The notes under the pieces: generated by a model
Told to the model about the DNA's origin: nothing
Seen by the model: only the letters and a program-made list of their open reading frames with translations
Databases searched by the model: none
DNA from: RPQJ01 sp963707145
GTDB lineage: Bacteria > Pseudomonadota > Gammaproteobacteria > Steroidobacterales > Steroidobacteraceae
Assembly (NCBI GenBank): GCA_963707145.1
Contig: CAVPOQ010000006.1
Coordinates: 1 to 64,000 of the forward strand
Direction: 5' to 3'
Length of the DNA: 64,000 nucleotides
In this document: one piece after another, positions 35,979-43,730 of the stretch
Layout of the letters: each line of letters opens with the position of its first letter
Numbering within the stretch: the first letter of the stretch is position 1
Translations under genes and position numbers: made by a program

Positions 35979-36935
35979 CTACGCCAGGGCCATCATGATC
36001 GACTTCAGGATCTTGTCGGTCCGGGTCTCGCGGCGGAACCCCATCACGCCGTCGAGCCAGGGTCGGACCATCAGCAGTTCGACGTTGAATCCCTGCGGGT
36101 CGTTGAGATACCCGACGACGACCTGCCCGGCCGAGCTCACGAGTTCCGCGTTCGGCCTGAAGCCGCCCGCCACCATCCGTTCCCAGGCCGCGCGGATGTC
36201 GTCCGCGTTCCTGAAGCCGAACGCGACGTTCATCATGCCGTGGTCACAGATGCGATAGCCGTCGGGCCACGGCCGCGGCGCGGGATCGGCGTACTCGGTG
36301 ATCTCGAGCCAGGCCGTGCCCGCGTCGAGGAGGACGCCGCGCTTGCGGGCGGGCGGCTCGTCCCAGAGCGGTCCCTTGTCGGGCGGCGCCGCATCGAGGA
36401 GCGGGCAGCCGATGGCGTCGCGAAACGACTTCAAGGCGACGTCGAGGCTCGGGACGCTCAGTCCGACGCCGGCGAAGCGCGCGCGCAGGTGCGACGGAAC
36501 CGGGCGCGATGCGGGACCCACCTCGAGCAGCACGCCGTTCGGGTCGTGCAGGACGAAATAGGGCTTGCCGTCGATCGACTTGATGGACGACAGGCCGGGC
36601 ACGGAGCGCCGGGCACAGGTGGCGTGGAAGGCGACCGGGTCGTTCACCTCCATCGCCATCCGGCTGTACCCGATGTCCCAGGGCCTGCGCTGCCTGGCGA
36701 AGGAACGCGACTGCGGCGACTGGTACTGGAACAGTTCCAGCTGGAAGAACTCCCGATCATCCATGTGCCAGTTCGCGATGAACCGCGGATCGGGCAGGGC
36801 CTGCACCTTCGCGGGCACTTTGCCCTTGAACACGGTGCCGCCGACGCGCGGAACCCCGAACAGGGACTCGTAGAACGCCACAGAGTTGTCGGCGTTCTCG
36901 ACGATGATCGCGATCTGATTCAGGCACATTGTCAT
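35979..36935 (-). CDS. two-domain VOC/glyoxalase-like protein
   Basis: 318 residues with two vicinal-oxygen-chelate modules. Module 1 begins CLNQIAIIVENADNSVAFYESLFG and has HMDDREFFQLELFQY. Module 2 begins about residue 155 with FAGVGLSVPSLDVALKSFRDAIGC and ends VGYLNDPQGFNVELLMV. Metal-type His/Glu positions are partly kept (WHMDD, FQLELF, NVELL). Extradiol dioxygenases and isomerases use this fold. The neighbours make a catabolic role likely, but the reaction cannot be assigned. Start at ATG 36935; 36929 is equally possible. Confidence 0.8.
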   Translation of the reverse strand: MTMCLNQIAIIVENADNSVAFYESLFGVPRVGGTVFKGKVPAKVQALPDPRFIANWHMDDREFFQLELFQYQSPQSRSFARQRRPWDIGYSRMAMEVNDPVAFHATCARRSVPGLSSIKSIDGKPYFVLHDPNGVLLEVGPASRPVPSHLRARFAGVGLSVPSLDVALKSFRDAIGCPLLDAAPPDKGPLWDEPPARKRGVLLDAGTAWLEITEYADPAPRPWPDGYRICDHGMMNVAFGFRNADDIRAAWERMVAGGFRPNAELVSSAGQVVVGYLNDPQGFNVELLMVRPWLDGVMGFRRETRTDKILKSIMMALA

Positions 36936-37008
36936 TTCAGGCTCCCTTGCTTGCCGCATTGCGGCCAGAGCGAGACCGGGTCGGACTCGGTCATGCAGAT
37001 CGTGCGGC

Positions 37009-38001
37009 TCAAATGAGACCGGTCGACCGCGCCCAGGCCTCCGACCGTCGCATGCCTTCGGCAAGGTCCACCTTTGGTTCGAAGCCCAGCAGTTGCCGCG
37101 CCTTCTCGATGCTGTAAGTCCCGGGCCGCGACATCAACCCGATCGCGCCCCGGCCCATCTCGGTGCTGCGCCCCGTCAGCCGTGCCAGCCTCCCCCCGGC
37201 CTCGGCCAGGCCGATGGCGAGGCCTTTCGGCATGCTGGGAGGCGAACCCGTCTTGCCGAGCCAGCGCCAGTGATGGCCGAAGAATTCCGCGCATGTGACC
37301 CCGGTACCGGCTGCCAGGTTGAAGACCTGGCCCACCCCTGTCTCGAGGCCAGCCGCAAGCACGACTCCGTCGATCAGGTCGTCGACGTAGATTGGGCTGA
37401 AGATCCCGCGGCCGCCGTCGGGCAGGATGAACTGGCGCGATTTCATCATTTGCACCGGAACGACGACCCACGCGCGCGAGGCCGGGCCGTACACGTCAGC
37501 GGGCCGGATGATGGTGCAGGCGATTTCCCCGCTGGCGTGAGCCGCGAGGATCGTGTGCTCGCCGGTGATCTTGGTGTCGGTGTACGAATTGCCATTCGTG
37601 ATCAGTGGCCAGGATTCGTCCGCGCCATCCGGAAAATCGAAACCGTATGCCGCCACCGACGACAGGTGCACGAATCGCTTCACGCCGGCCTCGCGGCAGG
37701 CCGTCAGCAGGCGCCGGGTGCCATGGCAGTTCACTTCCCAGGCGCTTCGCATTGGAGCCACCATGGAGACGACGGCGGCGGTGTGGATGACGAGGTCAGC
37801 GCTATCGATGTGCCTGTGCCATCGGTCCACCTCGCGCACGTCGCCCGCGACGACGTTCCAGGCCGGATCGGCCGCCATGTCCACGCCGCAGGTCTCGGCA
37901 CCGTAATCACGGTAGCGCCGGGCCAGCGCACGACCGATGAAGCCATTCGCGCCGGTGATGAACACCCGCCTCGGCAGTGCAATGCTCCCCTTGATGTTCA
38001 T
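37009..38001 (-). CDS. NAD-dependent epimerase/dehydratase (3beta-HSD-like)
   Basis: A 330-residue extended SDR. RRVFITGANGFIGRALARRYRD is the NAD site, FVHLSSVAAYGFDF and SYTDTKITGEHTI hold the Ser and YxxxK catalytic residues, and RPADVYGPASRAWVV is the substrate loop. The closest groups are 3beta-hydroxysteroid dehydrogenase/isomerase and sugar epimerases. In this operon a hydroxyl oxidation on a carbocyclic substrate is plausible, but that is inference. Confidence 0.85.
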   Translation of the reverse strand: MNIKGSIALPRRVFITGANGFIGRALARRYRDYGAETCGVDMAADPAWNVVAGDVREVDRWHRHIDSADLVIHTAAVVSMVAPMRSAWEVNCHGTRRLLTACREAGVKRFVHLSSVAAYGFDFPDGADESWPLITNGNSYTDTKITGEHTILAAHASGEIACTIIRPADVYGPASRAWVVVPVQMMKSRQFILPDGGRGIFSPIYVDDLIDGVVLAAGLETGVGQVFNLAAGTGVTCAEFFGHHWRWLGKTGSPPSMPKGLAIGLAEAGGRLARLTGRSTEMGRGAIGLMSRPGTYSIEKARQLLGFEPKVDLAEGMRRSEAWARSTGLI

Positions 38002-38060
38002 TCGGTAAACCTCGTACGGCCGGTCAAAGGCGATGGTGGGCGGCGCGCCGGTCCCGAGGC

Positions 38061-38849
38061 TCAGAAGCTCATCGAGGGCAGGTCGGCGAGCGTCCTGCGG
38101 GCCTTCGCGATGTCGAGCGTCTGCATGGCGTCGGCGGGCTCGAGCGTGACGGCCTTCTGCAGCAGCTGCATGGCATCGTCCTTGCTCGAGTCGCCGAACA
38201 TCAGCAGCAGGCCGCTCGCCTTCTCGATGCAAGGCACGGGCGAGCCGGGTGCCAGCGCGACGGCCTGGTCGTAGTGCTCCTCGGCGAGGTCCTTCTTGGC
38301 GCCGAAGCTCAGGCCCGCGAGCATGCCGCCAACCTTGTCCACGATCTCGGCATGCCAGCCCGCCAGCGTCGCGTGGCCCTCCGCGTGCTTCGGCTGCAAC
38401 TCGAGACAGCGTTGTGCCGAGTCGCGGATCTTCGGACCGAGGCCCTTGCTCAATGCCTCGATCATGCTGATGAACTGGCTGTAGCGACCGCGCGAGACCG
38501 CCAGCATGTAATGTGCGTTGGCGTTGTCCGGACACGCTTCGGTCGCGCGCTCGGCGAGATCCATGGCCGTCTCGAAGAGGGCGACTTTCCGGTCTTCCTC
38601 GGGCTCGAGGTAATGGGCATAGATCGTCGCGGCGAACGCCGCCGGCACCAGCCCGAGGCCACCATGGGCCTTGCCGAGACTGACGGCGTCCTCGAATCGG
38701 CCCTCATGGTAGGCGCGCCACGCCTCCTGCACCGCGGGCTCGGCCGGGTACGGCTCGAGGTTGCCCGCATGGAGGACCTGCCAGTGCTGCTCGAGGGACG
38801 GGCCCGCGAAGTCGAACGGCGTGCCCGTGTATGCGTGCCAGTTGCTCAC
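38061..38849 (-). CDS. TPR-repeat protein
   Basis: 262 residues, all helical, with no signal peptide. TPR-like pairs are visible: AWRAYHEGRFEDAVSLGKAH, TAMDLAERATEACPDNANAHYM, SAQRCLELQPKHAEGHATLA and HYDQAVALAPGSPVPCIEKA. Probably a protein-protein scaffold. It starts with MSNWHAYTGTPFDF. Its role in the catabolic operon is unknown. Confidence 0.8.
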   Translation of the reverse strand: MSNWHAYTGTPFDFAGPSLEQHWQVLHAGNLEPYPAEPAVQEAWRAYHEGRFEDAVSLGKAHGGLGLVPAAFAATIYAHYLEPEEDRKVALFETAMDLAERATEACPDNANAHYMLAVSRGRYSQFISMIEALSKGLGPKIRDSAQRCLELQPKHAEGHATLAGWHAEIVDKVGGMLAGLSFGAKKDLAEEHYDQAVALAPGSPVPCIEKASGLLLMFGDSSKDDAMQLLQKAVTLEPADAMQTLDIAKARRTLADLPSMSF

Positions 38850-38896
38850 GTTGATCTCCTTGGGTAATCAGTGCGCCCGGCGCAGCGGCGCCGTGT

Positions 38897-39613
38897 TCAG
38901 GTGGCGAGGCAGAGTTGCGACAGCTCCGCCTCGAGCGCGGCGGCCAGCGAGTCGGTCGAGGGAATGTCCCGGACTGACACGAGTTGGTCGCAACTGGCGG
39001 TGCGATCCTCGATCGCCCTTACGAGCCGCGGCTCCTCCCGCCCGAGCCAGACGCGCATCAGCGCCTCCCAGTCGGAGCGGCCGATCAGCACGCCGATGCA
39101 CACCGCGATCGCATCCCGGCGCCGGATCTGGGAGAGGCCGACGATCTTGCGGGCTCCCGCCGCAACCAGCTCGCCGTGCGATACCCCGGCGAAGCAAAGC
39201 CAGCCCAACTCGTCGTCAAGGTGCAGCGGCGTCGCTGCCGGCGACGGGGTGCCTGGTGCGAGTTCCGTCGGCACGCGAAGACGCTCGAGCACACGGCGGC
39301 AGGCTTCGCCAACCACACGGTACCCCGCGGGCAGGCTCATCCGCGCAAGGGCGTGCGCTGCGGGCAGCAGCAGGGTCAGGCTCAGCATCCACGGACCCGC
39401 CAGGACCGCCCCGCCGCCGCTGGCACGCCCGATCACCGCAAGACACTCGCGATCGGCGCGCTGCAGGAGTTCCGGTGACGGCTTCTGGCCGCGCCCCAGC
39501 ACGACCGCAGGCGTGGAGTAGTGCCAGCTGATGACGCGCGGTCCGGTCGCGCCCGCCGCCATCGCATCGCGGATCTGCCGCTGCTCCGTTTCTGCGTCAC
39601 TGATGGTGAGCAT
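38897..39613 (-). CDS. lipoate-protein ligase-like (BPL/LplA/LipB fold)
   Basis: 238 residues. RVISWHYSTPAVVLGRGQK, IGRASGGGAVLAGPWMLSL (the lipoyl-binding GG loop) and AGARKIVGLSQIRRRDAI (the conserved lysine block) match the LplA/LipM fold. It lies 15 bp downstream of the E2 core gene. Together with the separate lipoyl-domain gene this points to a dedicated ligase or transferase for that domain. It is shorter than E. coli LplA and lacks its accessory domain. Confidence 0.8.
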   Translation of the reverse strand: MLTISDAETEQRQIRDAMAAGATGPRVISWHYSTPAVVLGRGQKPSPELLQRADRECLAVIGRASGGGAVLAGPWMLSLTLLLPAAHALARMSLPAGYRVVGEACRRVLERLRVPTELAPGTPSPAATPLHLDDELGWLCFAGVSHGELVAAGARKIVGLSQIRRRDAIAVCIGVLIGRSDWEALMRVWLGREEPRLVRAIEDRTASCDQLVSVRDIPSTDSLAAALEAELSQLCLAT

Positions 39614-39628
39614 GTCCGGCGGCCCCGG

Positions 39629-40312
39629 TCAGAAATCGCAGGCGCTGAGGCGACGCACCACCGCGCTGAGGAACAGTCCAGCGGGGTGCCCGTCGAGCGC
39701 CCGGTGGTCGAATACCAGCGTCAAGGTCATCATCGGTCGGGCCACCACCGCGCCATCCACCACGACGGCCCGCGGTGCGACCCGGCCGACCCCCAGGATG
39801 GCGATCTGAGGCGGGTTGAGGACGGGAGTGAACCAGTCGATGCCCGTGGCACCGAGCGTGCTGACCGTGAAGGTGCCGCGCTGGTAGGCCGACGCCGGCA
39901 GGCGCCCGGCGCGCGCGCCGTCCGCGAGCGTCGCGACCTCGGCCTCGAGCGCCGCGAAGTCCTTCGTGTGCGCCTGCGGGACCACGGGCACCACGACGCC
40001 GTTGGAAGTGTTCACGGCCACGCCGAGGTTGACCTGCGGCCAGAGCTCGACGCCCTGCTCGGAAACGATGCCGTTGACCGCCGGGTGCTCGCGCAATGTC
40101 AGGGCGACGGAGCGCAGCACCGCATGCGTGATCGAGATCCTGCGGCCGGTGTCCTGCCGTTCCTTCTCGACGCGCGGCAGGACCGCCGTCATGTCGGCAT
40201 CGAGCCCCTGCGCCACCCGCGGCGCCTGCCACGCCGCCGTGAGGCTGCGCGCGATCATGCCGCGAATGCCCTTGAGGGGAACGATCGTCCTGCCGTCGTC
40301 GCCGGCGCTCAT
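39629..40312 (-). CDS. 2-oxoacid dehydrogenase E2 catalytic core without lipoyl domain
   Basis: 227 residues, only the acyltransferase domain. It begins VPLKGIRGMIARSLTAAWQAPRVAQ, has LGVAVNTSNGVVVPVV and GTFTVSTLGATGIDWFTPVLNPPQIAILGVG, and ends with the active-site DHRALDGHPAG. No lipoyl or E1/E3-binding domain is fused. The lipoyl domain is the next gene upstream, 3 bp away. It moves an acyl group from lipoyl to CoA. Confidence 0.9.
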   Translation of the reverse strand: MSAGDDGRTIVPLKGIRGMIARSLTAAWQAPRVAQGLDADMTAVLPRVEKERQDTGRRISITHAVLRSVALTLREHPAVNGIVSEQGVELWPQVNLGVAVNTSNGVVVPVVPQAHTKDFAALEAEVATLADGARAGRLPASAYQRGTFTVSTLGATGIDWFTPVLNPPQIAILGVGRVAPRAVVVDGAVVARPMMTLTLVFDHRALDGHPAGLFLSAVVRRLSACDF

Positions 40313-40315
40313 GGA

Positions 40316-40564
40316 TCAGCCGGCCTCGATGCGAGCGAGGACCTTGCCGCGTGGGAAATTCTGCGTCGCAGCGACCTCGATCGACTCGACGACCCCGGCG
40401 GCTGGAGCCGTGACTTCGTGCGTTGCCTTCACCAGCACGACGTTCGCGATGATCTGGCCCATTTCGACCCGGTCACCCACCGCGACGAGCCACTCGTCGA
40501 GCAGCGCTTCGGTGCCCTCCTCGACGTCGGCCCACGGTTCATCCGGAAACGTAACGTCCACCAT
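40316..40564 (-). CDS. free-standing lipoyl (biotinyl/lipoyl) domain protein
   Basis: 82 residues, a single lipoyl domain. The lipoyl lysine sits in VLVKATHEVTAPAAGVV, and the flanking strands (WLVAVGDRVEMGQIIANVV, FPRGKVLARIEAG) complete the fold. In most E2 proteins this is the N-terminal domain. Here it has its own start and stop, and the E2 core restarts 3 bp later, so the split is a clean gene boundary rather than a frameshift. Confidence 0.88.
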   Translation of the reverse strand: MVDVTFPDEPWADVEEGTEALLDEWLVAVGDRVEMGQIIANVVLVKATHEVTAPAAGVVESIEVAATQNFPRGKVLARIEAG

Positions 40565-40579
40565 AGTCTTGCTCCTCGG

Positions 40580-41614
40580 TTACCAGGCGAGCTTGCTGGC
40601 CATGAGCGCCTCGGCGGCCGCGACGATGTGATCCACCTGCGGGATCACGACCTTCTCGAGCGCCGGGCTGTACGGAATGGAAACTCCGGGAATGCCCAGG
40701 CGCCGGATGGGCGCCTTGAGACGGATGCGATCGAGCCGCTCGGCGACCAGCGCCGTGATCTCGCCCGTCATGCCGAAGTTGAGGTAGTCCTCGTCCACGA
40801 CCAGCAGCCGGCCGGTTCTGGCGACCGAGGCCGTGATGGCCTCGACGTCGAGTGGCACCAGCGTGCGCGGGTCGATGACTTCGGCCGAGATGCCCTTGTC
40901 TGCCAGGTGCTGCGCGGCCAGTGCCGCCTTCTGCACGGTCTGGGAGAGTCCGACGATCGTGAGGTCGCTGCCTTCGCGCACCACGCGAGCCTTGCCGAAC
41001 GGGATGGCGTAGGACTCCGCGGACACCTCGTCGTCGATCGTGATGTCGACGTAGCCCATCACCGGCAGGCCGAGGATGGCCTTGTGGAACAGGTACACCA
41101 CCGGGTTGTCGTCCCGGATCGCGGTGATCATGAGTCCCTTGGCGTCGTGCGGGTTCGACGGCACCACGACCTTGAGTCCCGGCACGTGCGCAAACAGGCC
41201 GTGCAGGGTCTGCGAGTGCTGCGCGGCGTCGGAAAAGCCACCACCGGTGCTCGCCGTGATGACCAGCGGCAGTTTGAGTGCCCCGCCGGACATGTAGGTC
41301 GCTTTACCGATCTCGTTCATGATCTGCCCGAAGCAGACACCCATGAAGTCGACGAACATGAGTTCGGCGATGGGGCGGAGACCTGCGCTCGCGGCACCGA
41401 GTGCGGCCCCCATGATCCCGGTCTCGGAGATCGGCGTGTCGAGCACCCGGTCCGGGAACCGCTTGTGCAGCCCGGCCGTCGACTGGAACACGCCGCCCAT
41501 CTTGCCAACGTCCTCGCCCATGACGATGACGCGCGGATCGCGCTCCATCTCCTGCTGGATGCCCTCGACCATGGCCTGGAAGAAGGCCAGCTTGCGAGTC
41601 TTCACTTCAGTCAT
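40580..41614 (-). CDS. 2-oxoacid/acetoin dehydrogenase E1 beta subunit
   Basis: 344 residues. ERDPRVIVMGEDVGKMGGVFQ is the ThDP/E1-beta start, then DTPISETGIMGAALGAASAGLRPIAELMFVDF, and the C-terminal transketolase part with EVIDPRTLVPLDVEAI. Pairs with the E1 alpha subunit encoded 24 bp upstream. Closest in form to acetoin or branched-chain E1 beta. Confidence 0.92.
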   Translation of the reverse strand: MTEVKTRKLAFFQAMVEGIQQEMERDPRVIVMGEDVGKMGGVFQSTAGLHKRFPDRVLDTPISETGIMGAALGAASAGLRPIAELMFVDFMGVCFGQIMNEIGKATYMSGGALKLPLVITASTGGGFSDAAQHSQTLHGLFAHVPGLKVVVPSNPHDAKGLMITAIRDDNPVVYLFHKAILGLPVMGYVDITIDDEVSAESYAIPFGKARVVREGSDLTIVGLSQTVQKAALAAQHLADKGISAEVIDPRTLVPLDVEAITASVARTGRLLVVDEDYLNFGMTGEITALVAERLDRIRLKAPIRRLGIPGVSIPYSPALEKVVIPQVDHIVAAAEALMASKLAW

Positions 41615-41638
41615 GGCGCTGTACCTGCAGTGCGTCGG

Positions 41639-42679
41639 TCAGGCCGACGTGGTCTCGACGAACGTGTGAAGGAAGGCCTCCTCGGCTGCCGGATAGTCAC
41701 TCTGCCGCGCGAACGCGATGGCAGCCTCGACGCGGCTCTTCGCGCGGTCGCGAATCTCCTTCTGCCGCGCATCGTCGAGCAGCCCCTCGGCCTTGAGCCG
41801 CCCCTCGTAGGCCTTGAGGGCATCCTTCTTCTTGAGCAACTCCACCTCGCCCTTCGGACGATAGGTCTCGGGATCGCCCTGGAAGTGGCCGTAGAACCGG
41901 TCCACCTTGACCTCGATCAGCGTCGGGCCGTCGCCTGCGCGCGCGCGCGCAACCGCCTCGCCCACCGCCGCGAACACCTGGTCGGCGTCGTTCTCGGGGA
42001 CGCGAACGCCCGGCATGCCATAGCCGGCGGCGCGGGTCGCTACGGATTCCACGGACGTCGAGGCCGCCTTGTTGACGGAGATGCCGTAGTTGTTGTCCTG
42101 GCACACGAAGACGCAGGGCAGCTTCCAAAGGCCTGCCATGTTGAGCGCCTCGTGGAACGAGCCCTGGTTGCTCGCGCCCTCGCCGAACTCCGACAGCGCC
42201 ACGGCACCGTTGCCGAGCTTCTTGCAGGCCAGCGCGGCGCCAACTGCCTGGGGAATGCCCGCACCCACGATCCCGGAGCAGGCGAAGTTCACGTTCGTGT
42301 CGAACAGGTGCATGTGGCCTCCCTTGCCACGGCCGAGGCCGGTCACCTTGCCGAAGATCTCGGCCGCCATCCGGTTAAGGTCCACGCCCTTGGCGATCGC
42401 GAAGTGGTGGGCGCGGTGAGTGCCCCAGACCGAGTCCTCGCGCTTGAGGTGCGCGCAGGAACCGACCGCAGCCGCCTCCTGGCCCGCGGCAAGGTGCATC
42501 TCGCCCGGGATCGGCCCCGCACCGAGATCGAACGCCAGCCTGGGCTGGATCCTGGGGGGCAGCTTGCCCTCGAAGTACGCGAGCGCGAGCGTGTCCTCGA
42601 AGTTGCGGATCACGCACATCGTCTCGTACATCCAGAGTCGCTGCTCGGTGCTCGGTTTCATCGTGTCTTCCATCGTCAT
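41639..42679 (-). CDS. 2-oxoacid/acetoin dehydrogenase E1 alpha subunit
   Basis: 346 residues. The ThDP-binding motif is FGEGASNQGSFHEALNMAGLW ending in QDNNYGIS. GKGGHMHLFDTNVNFACSGIVG and RPKGEVELLKKKDALK also fit the AcoA/PdhA family. It oxidatively decarboxylates or cleaves the substrate and passes the acyl group to the lipoyl domain. Which 2-oxoacid or diketone it accepts is unknown. No E3 (lipoamide dehydrogenase) gene is in the window. Confidence 0.92.
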   Translation of the reverse strand: MTMEDTMKPSTEQRLWMYETMCVIRNFEDTLALAYFEGKLPPRIQPRLAFDLGAGPIPGEMHLAAGQEAAAVGSCAHLKREDSVWGTHRAHHFAIAKGVDLNRMAAEIFGKVTGLGRGKGGHMHLFDTNVNFACSGIVGAGIPQAVGAALACKKLGNGAVALSEFGEGASNQGSFHEALNMAGLWKLPCVFVCQDNNYGISVNKAASTSVESVATRAAGYGMPGVRVPENDADQVFAAVGEAVARARAGDGPTLIEVKVDRFYGHFQGDPETYRPKGEVELLKKKDALKAYEGRLKAEGLLDDARQKEIRDRAKSRVEAAIAFARQSDYPAAEEAFLHTFVETTSA

Positions 42680-42695
42680 CGGTATTGCCTCGGGG

Positions 42696-43496
42696 TCAGC
42701 CGCCCTGCTTGCGCAGCGCGTCGGCCACCATCCTGTCGGTGATGCGGTTCATCAGGCCGGGGAATAGCCGGGCCAGGACGCGTGTCAGCCTGGCCTTGAA
42801 CCCGGTCACGATCATCCACTCGCCGCGCTCGGCGCCCCGGAGAATGTCGTTGCAGAGGTCGTCGATCGAAACGACACCCGCGAAATCCTTGGTCGCCATG
42901 CTGACCGGCGAAGCCGTCTTGCGTTCCTCGAGGACCATCGGCGTCACCACCTCGGGCGGGCACACCACGGTGACGTCGATACCGCGCGGCTTGCACTCGA
43001 TGCGCAGCGCCGAGGCGAGGCCGACCACGCCGAACTTCGAGGCGTTGTAGGCCGCGTAACCGTAGTTGCCGACGAGGCCGGCCAGCGACGCGACGAGCAC
43101 CAGGTTGCTGCCCGGCGCCATGTGCGACAGGACCGCGGCCGCGAAGTTGCGAGAGCCGCGCAGGTTCACGTCGACTACCCAGTCGAAGTCGGCCGCGCTC
43201 AGTTCCGCAAAGATCCTGTTGCGCTGCACACCAGCCGAGTTGATGGCAAGTTGCGGCACTCCCACCTGGCCGACCGCGGCGCCCACGGCGGCCGCCAGCC
43301 CTTCGGCGTCACGCACGTCGACCTCGTGAAAGACGGAACCGGGCGCCGCGCTGCTCAGCCTGCGCCGAACGTCGTCGCTCAGCTTGAGGTCGAAGATGGC
43401 GAGCCGCACCTTGCGCTGCGCGAGCATTTCCGCGAGCCGCAAGCCGATGCCGCTGCCGCCGCCCGTCACGAATGCGGTCGTCCAGACGCTGCTCAT
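42696..43496 (-). CDS. short-chain dehydrogenase/reductase
   Basis: 266 residues. AFVTGGGSGIGLRLAEMLAQ, LAINSAGVQRN and the YAAYNASKFGVVGLASALR active site are classic SDR marks. ATG 43496 (MSSVWTTAFV) is chosen; an upstream extension is Arg/Ser-rich junk. It is the first gene of the minus-strand catabolic run and lies 165 bp from a near-palindrome that resembles the LysR dyad at 55200. Confidence 0.92.
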   Translation of the reverse strand: MSSVWTTAFVTGGGSGIGLRLAEMLAQRKVRLAIFDLKLSDDVRRRLSSAAPGSVFHEVDVRDAEGLAAAVGAAVGQVGVPQLAINSAGVQRNRIFAELSAADFDWVVDVNLRGSRNFAAAVLSHMAPGSNLVLVASLAGLVGNYGYAAYNASKFGVVGLASALRIECKPRGIDVTVVCPPEVVTPMVLEERKTASPVSMATKDFAGVVSIDDLCNDILRGAERGEWMIVTGFKARLTRVLARLFPGLMNRITDRMVADALRKQGG

Positions 43497-43661
43497 GTGG
43501 CTCCCCCTGTTACCGCCCCGACTGCCATCGCCCGATTGGGGCCGGTTCGAAGGCGCCCGACGGGTTCTCGCGAGCGAGGACGACATGCGCCCTGCGCGAT
43601 CCGCAGCCTTTGGACTCTAGGCTCGGGACCGGTGGCAGGGAATCCCGATCTCTTGGTACCA

Positions 43662-43681
43662 CCGATAAGCGCGCTAATCGG
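43662..43681. promoter_or_regulatory. near-palindrome upstream of the SDR-E1-E2 operon
   Basis: The plus strand reads CCGATAAGCGCGCTAATCGG, a dyad with one mismatched pair. The half-sites GATAA and TAATC are separated by six bases, the same layout as the dyad at 55200-55221 (GATAA-N6-TTATC). It lies between the end of the first DUF3604 gene and the SDR start, so it could be an operator for the catabolic run. The rest of 43497-43730 holds nothing else I can support. Confidence 0.4.
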
Positions 43682-43730
43682 AGCAGCCGCGCCACGCCGT
43701 CGTCACTCGGCGGTCCGTCGCGGCGACCCC

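Noticed and set aside
40312..40320. The E2 split as a frameshift
   Set aside because: The lipoyl gene ends in a normal ARIEAG-stop and the core has its own ATG and typical start. No binding-domain residues are hidden in other frames between them.
39521..42742. A 1073-codon open frame on the plus strand
   Set aside because: It runs antisense to E1 alpha, E1 beta, lipoyl and E2 genes that have clear family motifs. Its translation is Arg/His/Asp-rich, typical of the reverse frame in GC-rich genes.
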